Assembly (NCBI RefSeq): GCF_042661605.1
Contig: NZ_JBHSWJ010000002.1
Location: forward strand, 2,046,001-2,110,000
DNA from: Branchiibius cervicis
GTDB taxonomy: Bacteria; Actinomycetota; Actinomycetes; Actinomycetales; Dermatophilaceae
Direction: 5' to 3'
Length of the DNA: 64,000 bases
Positions within the stretch are counted from its first letter, which is position 1. Each line of letters starts with the position of its first letter. The notes under the pieces are model-generated. The model was not told where the DNA came from. It ran no database searches and worked only from the letters and a program-made list of their open reading frames with translations. Of the stretch, positions 9,601-16,137 are shown one piece after another. Made by a program: the position numbers and the translations under genes.

Positions 9601-10052
9601 GCGATGCAGAAGTTGTTCGACAACTCCACCAGCGATGTCGAGGCTTGCCACATCGCGTTGCCCACGCTGAGCATGGTGGAGTCGACTTGGTTGCGCTGCA
9701 CCTTGTTGCTGATGTCACCCCAAGCGTCCGCGTCCAATCGGGAATGCAGGTTGGAAGTGACTGGAGCCCAACGGTTCACGGCCAGTAGGTCGCTGCTCGT
9801 GCTGCCGTCGCTACTGCCGCTGGATGAGCACACCGGGGCGGTCGCGCTTCCTTCGTCCGGCGAGATCGGGCGGAACGCCGGCAGGTAGGTAACCTCCTGT
9901 CCCGCAACGGTTCCGGTGCCGAGAGCCAACGTGCGGCTCGGCGCCGACGCGATTGCCGATGTGACACCGACCGTGCTCAGCACGACGGTGAAGACGACGG
10001 CGAACAGCGTCAGCCAGCGAGCGGCTCGACGGAACGCGTTGCGTGACAGCAA
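6654..10052 (-). CDS. VirB6/TrbL-like conjugation membrane protein
   Basis: An 1132-aa protein starting at TTG 10052 with AAAGGACC upstream. It has an N-terminal signal/anchor (residues about 13-33), a large extracytoplasmic region with scattered cysteines, membrane segments near 178-194 and 209-225, then a cluster of four or more between about 500 and 630 (FGVMAGMIFVLKTLLLAFGVFVFFVLLV and following). After that comes a very long hydrophilic, Gly/Ala/Ser-rich tail with coiled Arg/Glu/Gln stretches and another hydrophobic pair near 850. This plan matches TrbL/VirB6-type inner-membrane channel proteins of actinobacterial conjugation systems. Neighbours (TcpE/PrgI-like and pilin-like) agree. No VirB4 or coupling ATPase lies in the window. 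Confidence 0.75.
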   Translation of the reverse strand: MLSRNAFRRAARWLTLFAVVFTVVLSTVGVTSAIASAPSRTLALGTGTVAGQEVTYLPAFRPISPDEGSATAPVCSSSGSSDGSTSSDLLAVNRWAPVTSNLHSRLDADAWGDISNKVQRNQVDSTMLSVGNAMWQASTSLVELSNNFCIADGIGYTIDNKAGELAKTLWGDGSAGGVTIVLLLLIGAIAMAVMRARQSPGQFGRAIIKPVMVLALFAVMMNGALSTVPGKFGTMSPGWMVNAASNVVSGVSGAVAAPIADNAYANSFATQNARDSASQNDASCINYLTAMRSQYEKSFGGSSASLRSSAAVPLAMDSMWQLSGLSSYVRAQYGTDNNYGWASFCRGLEVNAGSSLVDDAKTGVSVPELLAAQGMSAPSTVTTSWAFAPADGTTWDEMAVFWAACQTGDGGKSWSVAPGWETVSNSHTDAKTLDAKQCLDFYNGTGSKDDMFFNWQDDASAVQTGTKDVSSAAISSGNNPRDFLNVLHGTSTGSASTAAMLYAMFSVINLFIFGVMAGMIFVLKTLLLAFGVFVFFVLLVDILPIHRESQTLRYFKTTLGFVVVAFGYSLALSVMILLTSFILSIGNAMGLSGFFDVLWVSAAPIIAIVAMKMIWKKIAKAPDPFSVRGARGYMSSAASGMIGGAAAEGVSGLFQRGKEAMPGMGRNPNAGGVMGGAGSGSTVAGGTTNPQGASARSGGADPLAREIDGNAAGGSAGAGVDPEVAERAGAAGYDLDSNGRPVAGTGDGSLDDKLAAGAAVASGASSAYDHSSVERRYDPKAQRKSRREGAAQRRQWYGGRDEVAGGAKAKVANELAARRQRAIQALRNNPIKSTLHSRGAWTAVGAAGLAAGAVTAMPAMFAVAGAAGLVAAGSTLSRRGRAHRQSRKLLDNREKNAFFDSMNRQASERNKEATRRAEEAAQQRQQQAAGGKPNIETGGGQSQGELDNSGGQQTQPGGGDDETDKRALAEDRGIGGMNPAETASGQIPARADTQSGPPRDGALPDADDEGDDQVPATVGAPPEFDERGGETSAPDPALQQQNSTPSTGGGPAKSEPVGMQPRSHHAPSRPAETLSPSAEPGQSAPEAPRDTSVAPAPPTRAARRESKHWFGGDRPAAPPRDGGGQVPPTNGA

Positions 10053-10094
10053 AGTCTGGTCCTTTGGTTGGTGCGGTGGGCTGGCTCTGGCTGG

Positions 10095-10529
10095 TTAGCC
10101 GAATACGGTCTCCGGCGTGGTGTGCTCCTGGGCTGCACTGAGCGCCTCAGCGCTGTCGTCGTACGCCGGCCGATTGGCTTGTCTCAGAACGTGCAGCCGG
10201 ATGGTGCCGGGCGAGATTTCACGTCCGCACATGATGAAGCTGCCGCGGTTGGAGCGCTGGTAGTCCATGAGCGCGTGATAGCGCCGTAGCCGCATACCGT
10301 CTGCCGTGCGGGTCTCGACCAACCAGTAGATGAGCCCGTACGCGGCCAGCACCGGAACAACCACCCATATGCCCATCAGGGTGTATCCCCACGCGGTGAT
10401 CGGCAGCATCGGAATCGACACGGCCAGCAACAGGTAGAAGGTGCGGCGCGGCATATCCCACCCCCGCCAGGTCATCCGGCGGTCTTCGGAGCGGCTCCGG
10501 GTCAACCCGGACAGGTCGTAGACGTACAT
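10095..10529 (-). CDS. TcpE/PrgI-like small conjugation membrane protein
   Basis: A 144-aa protein from ATG 10527-10529. It has a short cytoplasmic start, two adjacent membrane helices (FYLLLAVSIPMLPITAWGYTLMGIWVVVPVLAAYGLIYWLVE, about residues 31-71) and a soluble tail beginning RRYHALMDYQRS. This short-N-terminus, two-helix, basic-tail layout is that of the TcpE/PrgI class, which in Gram-positive conjugation machines helps place the ATPase at the membrane. It sits between the VirB6-like gene and a small membrane protein. Confidence 0.65.
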   Translation of the reverse strand: MYVYDLSGLTRSRSEDRRMTWRGWDMPRRTFYLLLAVSIPMLPITAWGYTLMGIWVVVPVLAAYGLIYWLVETRTADGMRLRRYHALMDYQRSNRGSFIMCGREISPGTIRLHVLRQANRPAYDDSAEALSAAQEHTTPETVFG

Positions 10530-10538
10530 CGCGGAGGC

Positions 10539-10868
10539 TCAGCCGCCCAGGACTGAGCCACCCCAGTTGATCGCGCCATCGGCCAGTTTCAGGAACAGCG
10601 GGAACAGCAACCCGGGAGCGGCAAACACACCGGCAGCCACCAGCGTCCACGCCAAGTGCTGTGCGTTGCCGCCGCCGCCGCGACGCCGATCCATCAGGTA
10701 CTTGATGATCGCGAACGCGACCAGCGCCAACGCCACCAACGTCAGCAGCGTGCCGAGGTTCGGCACGGAACTGGTCAGCTTCGACCACACGCCGGACCAG
10801 GCACCGGACATGTTCGAGGTGGAACCTTCGGCCTGGATGGCCAGGGTCTGGACTTTGGTGATGCGCAC
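10539..10868 (-). CDS. Small two-helix membrane protein (TrbC/VirB2-like)
   Basis: A 109-aa protein from GTG 10868, preceded by a strong GGAGGAAG. It has two hydrophobic segments (about residues 38-60 and 70-97) separated by a basic loop (KYLMDRRRGGGG). Size and topology resemble TrbC/VirB2-like pilin or the small partner proteins of actinobacterial type IV-like secretion systems. First gene of the minus-strand conjugation cluster, downstream of the 34-bp promoter motif at 10917. Confidence 0.6.
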   Translation of the reverse strand: MRITKVQTLAIQAEGSTSNMSGAWSGVWSKLTSSVPNLGTLLTLVALALVAFAIIKYLMDRRRGGGGNAQHLAWTLVAAGVFAAPGLLFPLFLKLADGAINWGGSVLGG

Positions 10869-10916
10869 GAGACTTCCTCCGTGTCGGTGGTCGGCCCCCT
10901 TTTTGCGGCCTCACTG

Positions 10917-10950
10917 ACCTACATGGGCCAGGTCCGCAAACCCAGGGTCG
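10917..10950 (-). promoter_or_regulatory. 34-bp promoter-like motif, copy A
   Basis: Read on the minus strand this begins CGACCCTGGGTTTGCGG and ends TGGCCCATGTAGGT. It matches copies at 21938-21971 and 22802-22835 without gaps. It ends 49 bp before the GTG of the conjugation cluster, leaving a leader with a strong ribosome site. Confidence 0.65.
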
Positions 10951-11016
10951 AGTTACTGCTTTCCTCGCCTTGTTGGTTGGCGGGCACCACCGAGACGCGT
11001 CGCACCGATCGGCGGG

Positions 11017-11445
11017 CTAGCGGCGAGGGAGTCTGGGTTGTCCGTCCGGAAAGTAGGCGCGCCGACGAGCAGCCAACCGGTACAGGTACAACCGAGACGG
11101 TGTCTTGTTGGACTTGCGCAGGTTGTGGCGCGTGCAGAGCATCTGCAGGTTCTCCAACGTGGTCGGGCCGCCCTTGGAGTGCGGGACCAGGTGATCGCCG
11201 GCGGTCCCACGCGCCCGGCAACGAGGCAGCAGCAACGACTTGTGCTCGCATCGGCCACCGCACCACGCGGAGACGGTCGCTTTGTCCTGCTGGCTGAACA
11301 CTCGCAACGGATCCCGCTGGTAACTGCGGTGCGACCGGACTCGACGGACTGCGCACGCCAGCACGATCGACACCACCAGCGCGGCGGCGCACCACAACGC
11401 GCCAGTCGTGTGCGGCCAGCGGTGCAGGAGGGAGTCAACGTTCAC
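11017..11445 (-). CDS. Membrane-anchored HNH nuclease
   Basis: A 142-aa protein. I chose GTG 11445 because a SAS ends exactly 6 nt upstream. An N-terminal hydrophobic segment (ALWCAAALVVSIVLACAV, about residues 16-33) is followed by an HNH domain: CGGRCEHK, then DHLVPHSKGGPTTLENLQMLCTRHNLRKSNKT with the usual D-H, N and H positions and paired cysteines (one before DHL, one in LC..H). The anchor before an HNH domain is less usual and suggests action at the membrane or on entering DNA. Next to SSB. Confidence 0.8.
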   Translation of the reverse strand: MNVDSLLHRWPHTTGALWCAAALVVSIVLACAVRRVRSHRSYQRDPLRVFSQQDKATVSAWCGGRCEHKSLLLPRCRARGTAGDHLVPHSKGGPTTLENLQMLCTRHNLRKSNKTPSRLYLYRLAARRRAYFPDGQPRLPRR

Positions 11446-11451
11446 CGAGGC

Positions 11452-11462
11452 ACGGTGCGACG
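11452..11462 (-). promoter_or_regulatory. SAS copy, HNH gene
   Basis: Exact 11-mer; start codon GTG 11445 follows after 6 nt (GCCTCG). Confidence 0.8.
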
Positions 11463-11522
11463 CAAACCAACCGCGCCCGAGTGTTTCTCGGACGCGGTTG
11501 GCGACTGCGGGCTACCCTCCGA

Positions 11523-12026
11523 TCAGAAGTCCTGCCCGCCGGCGTACGCGGGCTGCGGCGCTGCGACCGGCGCGGCCTGCTGAACGGGCTGCGGCTGCGC
11601 GTACTGCTGCCCAGCGGGAGCGGCCGAAGCCTGCTGGGCCTGTGCGTTTCCCGACGCGCCGCCCGCGGGGGCGTTACGGGTGGTCGCGGCCGTGGCGTTC
11701 GCCAGAGACACTCCCACCGTCTCGGCGTCGATCTCGAAGTAGGTGATCTTGGCACCGTCCTTCTCGACGACGTTCGACTTCAACTTGCCGGTGACGATGA
11801 CGGCGTTGCCCTTGCGCAGGGACGCGGCGACGTTCTCGCCGAGCTTGCGCCAGGCCGACACACGCAGGAAGACGGTGTCGCCGTCAACCCAGGCGCCCGA
11901 GTCCCGGTCGTACTTCCGGTCCGTGCTGGCCACCGTGAAGCTGGTGACGGCGACACCGGACTGCAGAAAGCGGGTCTCCGGGTCGCTGGTCAGGTTGCCG
12001 GCGATGGTGATGGTGTTGCTGCTCAT
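11523..12026 (-). CDS. ssb: Single-stranded DNA-binding protein
   Basis: 167 aa from ATG 12026 (AAAGGAATCC upstream). The OB-fold core is clear: NTITIAGNLTSDPETRF, FTVASTDRKYD, FLRVSAWRKLGENVAASLRKGNAVIVTGKL. The tail is long, Gln/Ala/Pro-rich, and ends AGGQDF, so it keeps the terminal aromatic but lacks the usual run of aspartates (DDDIPF) that docks partner proteins. It belongs with DnaE, ligase and exonuclease as element-borne replication. The SAS at 12085 lies about 50 nt upstream; an in-frame GTG at 12080 would add 18 residues but fits the family less well. Confidence 0.92.
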   Translation of the reverse strand: MSSNTITIAGNLTSDPETRFLQSGVAVTSFTVASTDRKYDRDSGAWVDGDTVFLRVSAWRKLGENVAASLRKGNAVIVTGKLKSNVVEKDGAKITYFEIDAETVGVSLANATAATTRNAPAGGASGNAQAQQASAAPAGQQYAQPQPVQQAAPVAAPQPAYAGGQDF

Positions 12027-12084
12027 TCGAGGATTCCTTTGGTAGAGGCACTGCACTTGGTCGGCGGGTTCGCCGTCCACCCGT

Positions 12085-12095
12085 ACGGTGCGACG
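12085..12095 (-). promoter_or_regulatory. SAS copy, upstream of ssb with a leader
   Basis: Exact 11-mer. No start codon sits at the 6-nt position; a GTG is 4 nt away and the preferred ATG is at 12026. If the motif sets the transcript start, ssb would have a leader of about 52 nt with a normal ribosome site. Confidence 0.6.
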
Positions 12096-12106
12096 AGGTT
12101 CCCGAA

Positions 12107-12781
12107 TCACCCCGTCTTGGTGCGCGAACCGACCAGGACTGCGTGTACGACGTACCGTTCCCGTGCGCTGAACTCCGGGTGGCAACTAGACATCGTCAGC
12201 ATCGCCACTGTTGGCTTAACACCGGGTTTGCCTGGTACCGGGTCGAATACGGCAACATCTGTCGGTTGGACGACCTCGTGACTGGTGACCTTGTAGATGT
12301 AGGTGTCCGTAGCGGTTTCAACCGTGATGAGGTCGCCTGCCTGAAGCGTTGCGATCAGGTTAAACGGCTTGTCGTGCGTGGTTCTATGCCCGGCGACAGC
12401 GAAGTTGCCGACCTGGCCGGGCATCGCCGACCCCGCCGCGTGGCCGATTCCGGCGGCCAACTCGTCCAGGTTCGCGCCTTGCACGATCGGCTGGATCCAG
12501 TCCGCCCCGAACCGCGGCACCCGCATGATCGCGAACGGGGTGCCGTAGGCGTCCGGCTGAGCCATGACGCGCGGGTCGTTGCCCGGCGCGGCAGTTCTGC
12601 CGGACTTCCACTGCTGCTGTAGGGCCCTTACTTCATCGGAATGCTCCTGTGCCGCAACCGCATTGCCGATCCACAACTGCCACACCAGGACGCCACCGCA
12701 GGTCAGACTGATCGCCAGCAAGGCTGCGCAGGCTGACCACAACCCAGCAGCCAGCGGGTTGCGCCGGAACCAGGCGATCAC
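12107..12781 (-). CDS. Class E-like sortase
   Basis: 224 aa from GTG 12781, which overlaps the exonuclease stop (GTGA). N-terminal membrane anchor LAAGLWSACAALLAISLTCGGVLVWQLWI (about residues 9-37), then the sortase fold: VPRFGADWIQPIVQG, catalytic His in NFAVAGHRTTHDKPF, catalytic Cys in VAMLTMSSCHPEFSARERYVV with the conserved Arg after it. These features fit class E sortases, which attach proteins to the actinobacterial cell wall. On a mobile element it may anchor surface or pilus proteins that help mating-pair contact. No LPXTG-type substrate was recognised in the window. Confidence 0.85.
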   Translation of the reverse strand: MIAWFRRNPLAAGLWSACAALLAISLTCGGVLVWQLWIGNAVAAQEHSDEVRALQQQWKSGRTAAPGNDPRVMAQPDAYGTPFAIMRVPRFGADWIQPIVQGANLDELAAGIGHAAGSAMPGQVGNFAVAGHRTTHDKPFNLIATLQAGDLITVETATDTYIYKVTSHEVVQPTDVAVFDPVPGKPGVKPTVAMLTMSSCHPEFSARERYVVHAVLVGSRTKTG

Positions 12782-13437
12782 CGCCGGGCGCTTGCATCGA
12801 GGCCCGGAATCTTCCTGCGACCCAACAGGAACGGCACCAACCGGTACGTCCCGTCGGCGTCGCTGGCGACGTACGTGCGGCGTTGGACGTCGGTCAACTC
12901 GTGCATCTTGCTCCGATCGACACTGACGAGCGGCTCCCCCAAACAGTGCTCGGCGAACGGCTTCAACGACCAAGGCACCCCGAGTGCTTGCGCGAACGGC
13001 TTCGCCACATAGGCCAGGTCAGTGTGTCGATCGCGCCCGTCGATCAGCGCGCGGTAACCGCCATCGAACCCAGGGCACGGGTCGTACTTGGCCACGATGG
13101 CCGGATCCAGCACCAGGCGGTAGGGGACGTCGACGCCGTGCACCGCAGCCCTGGCCGCCAGGAACGGAAGGTCGAACACGGAGCCGTTCCAGGTCACCAG
13201 ATGCTCGTGCTCGCCGAGCATCGAGATGAGCTCCATCGTGTCGGCCAGCACGCTGGCTTCGTCACCGGTGAACACTTCGTGAAAGTCCATGCCGCAGAAC
13301 GCGACATCGGTGACAGGCGTGTGGCCAGGGTCTAGTCCGCGCGGTCCGAGCCCGGCAGCCTGCTCGGCTGCGGTCAGCGGGCTGGTGTCGGTTTCGATGT
13401 CGAGCGCGACGCAGGTCGGCTTGGCGGGTCGGGGCAT
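12778..13437 (-). CDS. DEDDy 3'-5' exonuclease (RNase H-like)
   Basis: 219 aa from ATG 13437, one base overlapping the upstream stop (TAATG). Motif I is LDIETD (D13, E15), motif II NGSVFDLPF (D89), D140 in DRHTDLAYVA is a further acidic candidate, and motif III is Y189-VAS-D193, the DEDDy spacing. This is the proofreading-type exonuclease fold. Beside a DnaE polymerase it could supply proofreading in trans, since bacterial DnaE lacks this domain. That partnership is inferred from neighbourhood and coupling, not shown. Confidence 0.85.
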   Translation of the reverse strand: MPRPAKPTCVALDIETDTSPLTAAEQAAGLGPRGLDPGHTPVTDVAFCGMDFHEVFTGDEASVLADTMELISMLGEHEHLVTWNGSVFDLPFLAARAAVHGVDVPYRLVLDPAIVAKYDPCPGFDGGYRALIDGRDRHTDLAYVAKPFAQALGVPWSLKPFAEHCLGEPLVSVDRSKMHELTDVQRRTYVASDADGTYRLVPFLLGRRKIPGLDASARR

Positions 13438-15458
13438 TAGGCGGGGTCCTCCTGGTTGTCATGGTCGGCTTCGTGCTGGCGGAACTGGTCCAGCGCCCAC
13501 AGCCCGTTGGCGAGTTCCACGAACTGCGCCGACCGCAAACCCCGGGCGGCATAGCTCCGCGGCAGGTGCGCGTAGCACTGCGGCACCTCGCCGCGCATGG
13601 TGGCTCCGGACTGCTGTTCCAGTGCCCAGCGCTGCAGCCGGGACAGTTGCGTCAGGTCGGGGGAATCCACCAGCGCGTCACGCACCACCGGGTCGAGCAG
13701 TTTGTCGTAGTCGCCGCGGTGTACCTGGCCGAACGCCTCGCCGATGGCGGTCTTGTCCAGGGAGGTCTGCGGGATCGTGGTGAACACGCTGTCGCGGACC
13801 AGGCCCAGGTCGAGCACCCGCACGTCGAGGGTCGACTTCTTGCCTTTGCCGAACCGGCCCGGTGACGCCTTCTTGGCCCCGTTGGCGACGATCGGGCACC
13901 CCAGATGGTCGGACGCCTCACGCAGCCAGGCGTTGTTGTACCGCGCAAAGCTTTCACCGACGACGTACAGCCGCCCGGACAGCGCGTTGACGCCCGCGGT
14001 GTCCAGATGCTGCGCATCTCCGCCGCCAGGCAACCAGGTTTGGAAAGTGACCGTCCGCTGACGGGTCGGGCGCACCACCTTCGCGCGGAACTCCTCAAAC
14101 GTCCACGTCGCAATCTGGTCCTCGCCCGGGCCGTAGGGCAGGTATCCGATGTGACCGGAGGGCTGGTCCACCACGACGTACCGCTGCACGACACCCGCGC
14201 CGGCCGAGACCAGGCGGGCGTTGGTCCGCAGGTACTTCACCTGCTCGACGCTGCCGTCGGTGACAACGGCGACGGTGTTCGCGCCGGAGGTCAGATGCAC
14301 CCGGACCTGATCGGAAACGTTGTCGTAGATCTTCGACTTGATCGCGCCCTGGTGATCGAGGTTGCTGCTGCGCAACGCGAACCCGGTGCCGCTGCCGGCA
14401 CATCGTTCCACGGCCGTCCCGGCGAAGGCGGGGTCGGTCCGGTCCCAGGTCTTGATTCCCCGCCAGGTCACCTGCACCGGCGCGGCGTCGATCAGCGGCG
14501 CCGGGTTGTCCATCGTGTCCGCCAGGGCGTTGACCAACGTCCCGATGTCGCGGGTCGCTTCCAACAGAACCGCGTCGGTGTCGGCGTTGTCCCGGATGCT
14601 TTCTCGCGCTGGTGCCGGGCGGACCGCGCCCAGCGGCAACGTGATGACGAGCCCGGTCGGCATTGACTTCACCGGCACGCCGCAGTTGTGCAGCGACTCA
14701 GCCAGTGTGTGCCTCTGTCGACTGGTCAGCGGGTAGCGCACACCGCCCATCACCACCGCCGGAATCTGGTCTTTCACCAGCGTCACCGAGTCTGACAGGC
14801 GAAAGCCCGAGTCCAGCGTGCAGACGTTGAGCTGGCCGTCGAACTCCACCGAGCCGGTCGGCAACCACTTACTCACCGAATCGACCGCCTGGCTCAGTGC
14901 CAACGTGTTCAACTCCATCGGGACGCGCACGGTAACCCCGTTCGGCGCACCGGTCGGGGCGGCGTTGACCAGGATGCTCACCTGGCCGACACCTTCCGGC
15001 GACAACGACATCATCGCCACACTGCGCCGGCCATCTTTGACACCTTCCGCAGTGAACGTCGACGTCACCGCGTGCGCGGACTTCGCGCCCAGCCCGAAGC
15101 CGCCGATCTGCTCGGTCGCCTCTCGCTTGTCGGAGCCGCCGAAGCTACTGAACGTGCGGATCAAACCTTCGCGGTCCAGGCCCAGGCCGGTGTCGGCGAC
15201 CACGAACACGCACCGGGACCGGCCGTCCGGGCCGTCCTCGGTGTCTTGCACCTGCACCCGCACTGGGCTGGCCTGCCCGGCGGAGGCGTGCGAATCGACT
15301 GCGTTGCAGATCAGTTCGCGGGTGACGGCAGTGACTGGGTCGCTGTAGAGGGCGTACAACGCCTCCATCAGCACCGGGGTCGCGGCGGCATCGAACGTGG
15401 CGGTCGTCGTGTCCGGCGTCGTGACGTCGAGGACCGGACTGCTGGTGAACGGATTCAT
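13437..15458 (-). CDS. GHKL-type ATPase, phage rIIA-like
   Basis: 673 aa. ATG 15458 is chosen because the SAS ends 6 nt upstream and it overlaps the preceding stop (ATGA). The N-terminal GHKL (Hsp90/gyrase-type) ATP site is complete: MEALYALYSDPVTAVTRELICNAVDSH (E48, N52, D55), VVADTGLGLD (D89) and GGFGLGAKSAHA (about 119-130). The LYSDPVTAVTRELICNA arrangement resembles rIIA-like proteins of large phages more than MutL or Hsp90. The rest is unrecognised. T4 rIIA affects lysis and exclusion of other phages; whether this protein protects the element or assists replication is unknown. Flanked by nucleotide kinase and exonuclease. Confidence 0.75.
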   Translation of the reverse strand: MNPFTSSPVLDVTTPDTTTATFDAAATPVLMEALYALYSDPVTAVTRELICNAVDSHASAGQASPVRVQVQDTEDGPDGRSRCVFVVADTGLGLDREGLIRTFSSFGGSDKREATEQIGGFGLGAKSAHAVTSTFTAEGVKDGRRSVAMMSLSPEGVGQVSILVNAAPTGAPNGVTVRVPMELNTLALSQAVDSVSKWLPTGSVEFDGQLNVCTLDSGFRLSDSVTLVKDQIPAVVMGGVRYPLTSRQRHTLAESLHNCGVPVKSMPTGLVITLPLGAVRPAPARESIRDNADTDAVLLEATRDIGTLVNALADTMDNPAPLIDAAPVQVTWRGIKTWDRTDPAFAGTAVERCAGSGTGFALRSSNLDHQGAIKSKIYDNVSDQVRVHLTSGANTVAVVTDGSVEQVKYLRTNARLVSAGAGVVQRYVVVDQPSGHIGYLPYGPGEDQIATWTFEEFRAKVVRPTRQRTVTFQTWLPGGGDAQHLDTAGVNALSGRLYVVGESFARYNNAWLREASDHLGCPIVANGAKKASPGRFGKGKKSTLDVRVLDLGLVRDSVFTTIPQTSLDKTAIGEAFGQVHRGDYDKLLDPVVRDALVDSPDLTQLSRLQRWALEQQSGATMRGEVPQCYAHLPRSYAARGLRSAQFVELANGLWALDQFRQHEADHDNQEDPA

Positions 15459-16090
15459 GCCCCTACGGTGCGACGGACCGTCGCTGACGCCCCAGCCTGG
15501 ACGGGGTGCTCCGCGCGTTGCCAACCCACCAGAGATCGGTCATCGAGCAACTCGACCAGGCGGCCAGCCAGGTCAGTGACGCTGCCGTCATTGACGAGCG
15601 TGGCCTCCACCATGTCCTCCGGTAGCGGTTGCTCGGTGACGTGCCGCACCGCGGGTCCCACCCCTGGGCGCGTCACGCGGATGACCACGCCGCCCAGGTC
15701 GTGCACTGCCTGCGCTTCGTTCGCCAATCGCACGTCGGAGACCACAATCCGCTCCCCGGGACCACGCGCGGCGAACCGCGTCCGTAAAGCATCCACCCAC
15801 ACCGATGGACACAGACGCTCCCGGCAACTCATGCCGAGAGCGATCAGCATCCGCCGCAGCTCCGGCGCATCCACAGGGTCGGCCTTGATACCTTCCCAGC
15901 CGACAGCGTCCACGCGCTGCGAGAGCCGAAAACCCGACGGCAGCAACGGGTTCAGGTCGTATGCGATGGCTCGCAACGGGTCCGCCAACGCGACCTGGGT
16001 GTAGCCGTAGGGTTTCAAGCAGGCGGCGGCCGTGTCTTTGCCTGAGCGGGCGAACCCGGACAGGCCGATCAATGAAGGGAAGTCGCTCAC
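15455..16090 (-). CDS. P-loop kinase, deoxynucleoside-monophosphate-kinase-like
   Basis: 211 aa from GTG 16090 (SAS 6 nt upstream). The P-loop is LIGLSGFARSGKDTAAACL near residues 7-25, the GxxxxGKD form typical of phage-type dNMP kinases. ALADPLRAIAYDLN and IVVSDVRLANEAQAV (acidic strand end) also match that group. It would phosphorylate dNMPs to raise precursor supply for replication. The last codons carry RRTV because they overlap the next gene's SAS. Upstream of the rIIA-like gene, downstream of dnaE. Confidence 0.75.
   Translation of the reverse strand: MSDFPSLIGLSGFARSGKDTAAACLKPYGYTQVALADPLRAIAYDLNPLLPSGFRLSQRVDAVGWEGIKADPVDAPELRRMLIALGMSCRERLCPSVWVDALRTRFAARGPGERIVVSDVRLANEAQAVHDLGGVVIRVTRPGVGPAVRHVTEQPLPEDMVEATLVNDGSVTDLAGRLVELLDDRSLVGWQRAEHPVQAGASATVRRTVGA
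15465..15475 (-). promoter_or_regulatory. SAS copy, rIIA-like gene
   Basis: Exact 11-mer; ATG 15458 after 6 nt. It lies inside the last codons of the kinase gene. Confidence 0.8.
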
Positions 16091-16096
16091 TCCTGC

Positions 16097-16107
16097 ACGG
16101 TGCGACG
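16097..16107 (-). promoter_or_regulatory. SAS copy, kinase gene
   Basis: Exact 11-mer; GTG 16090 after 6 nt (GCAGGA). Confidence 0.8.
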
Positions 16108-16137
16108 CAGCGCGCAGCGGCGCTGCGTCGCAATCGG

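Noticed and set aside
12080..12185. Earlier ssb starts (GTG 12080 or further upstream)
   Set aside because: They add residues foreign to the SSB family; ATG 12026 has a ribosome site and the normal N-terminus.
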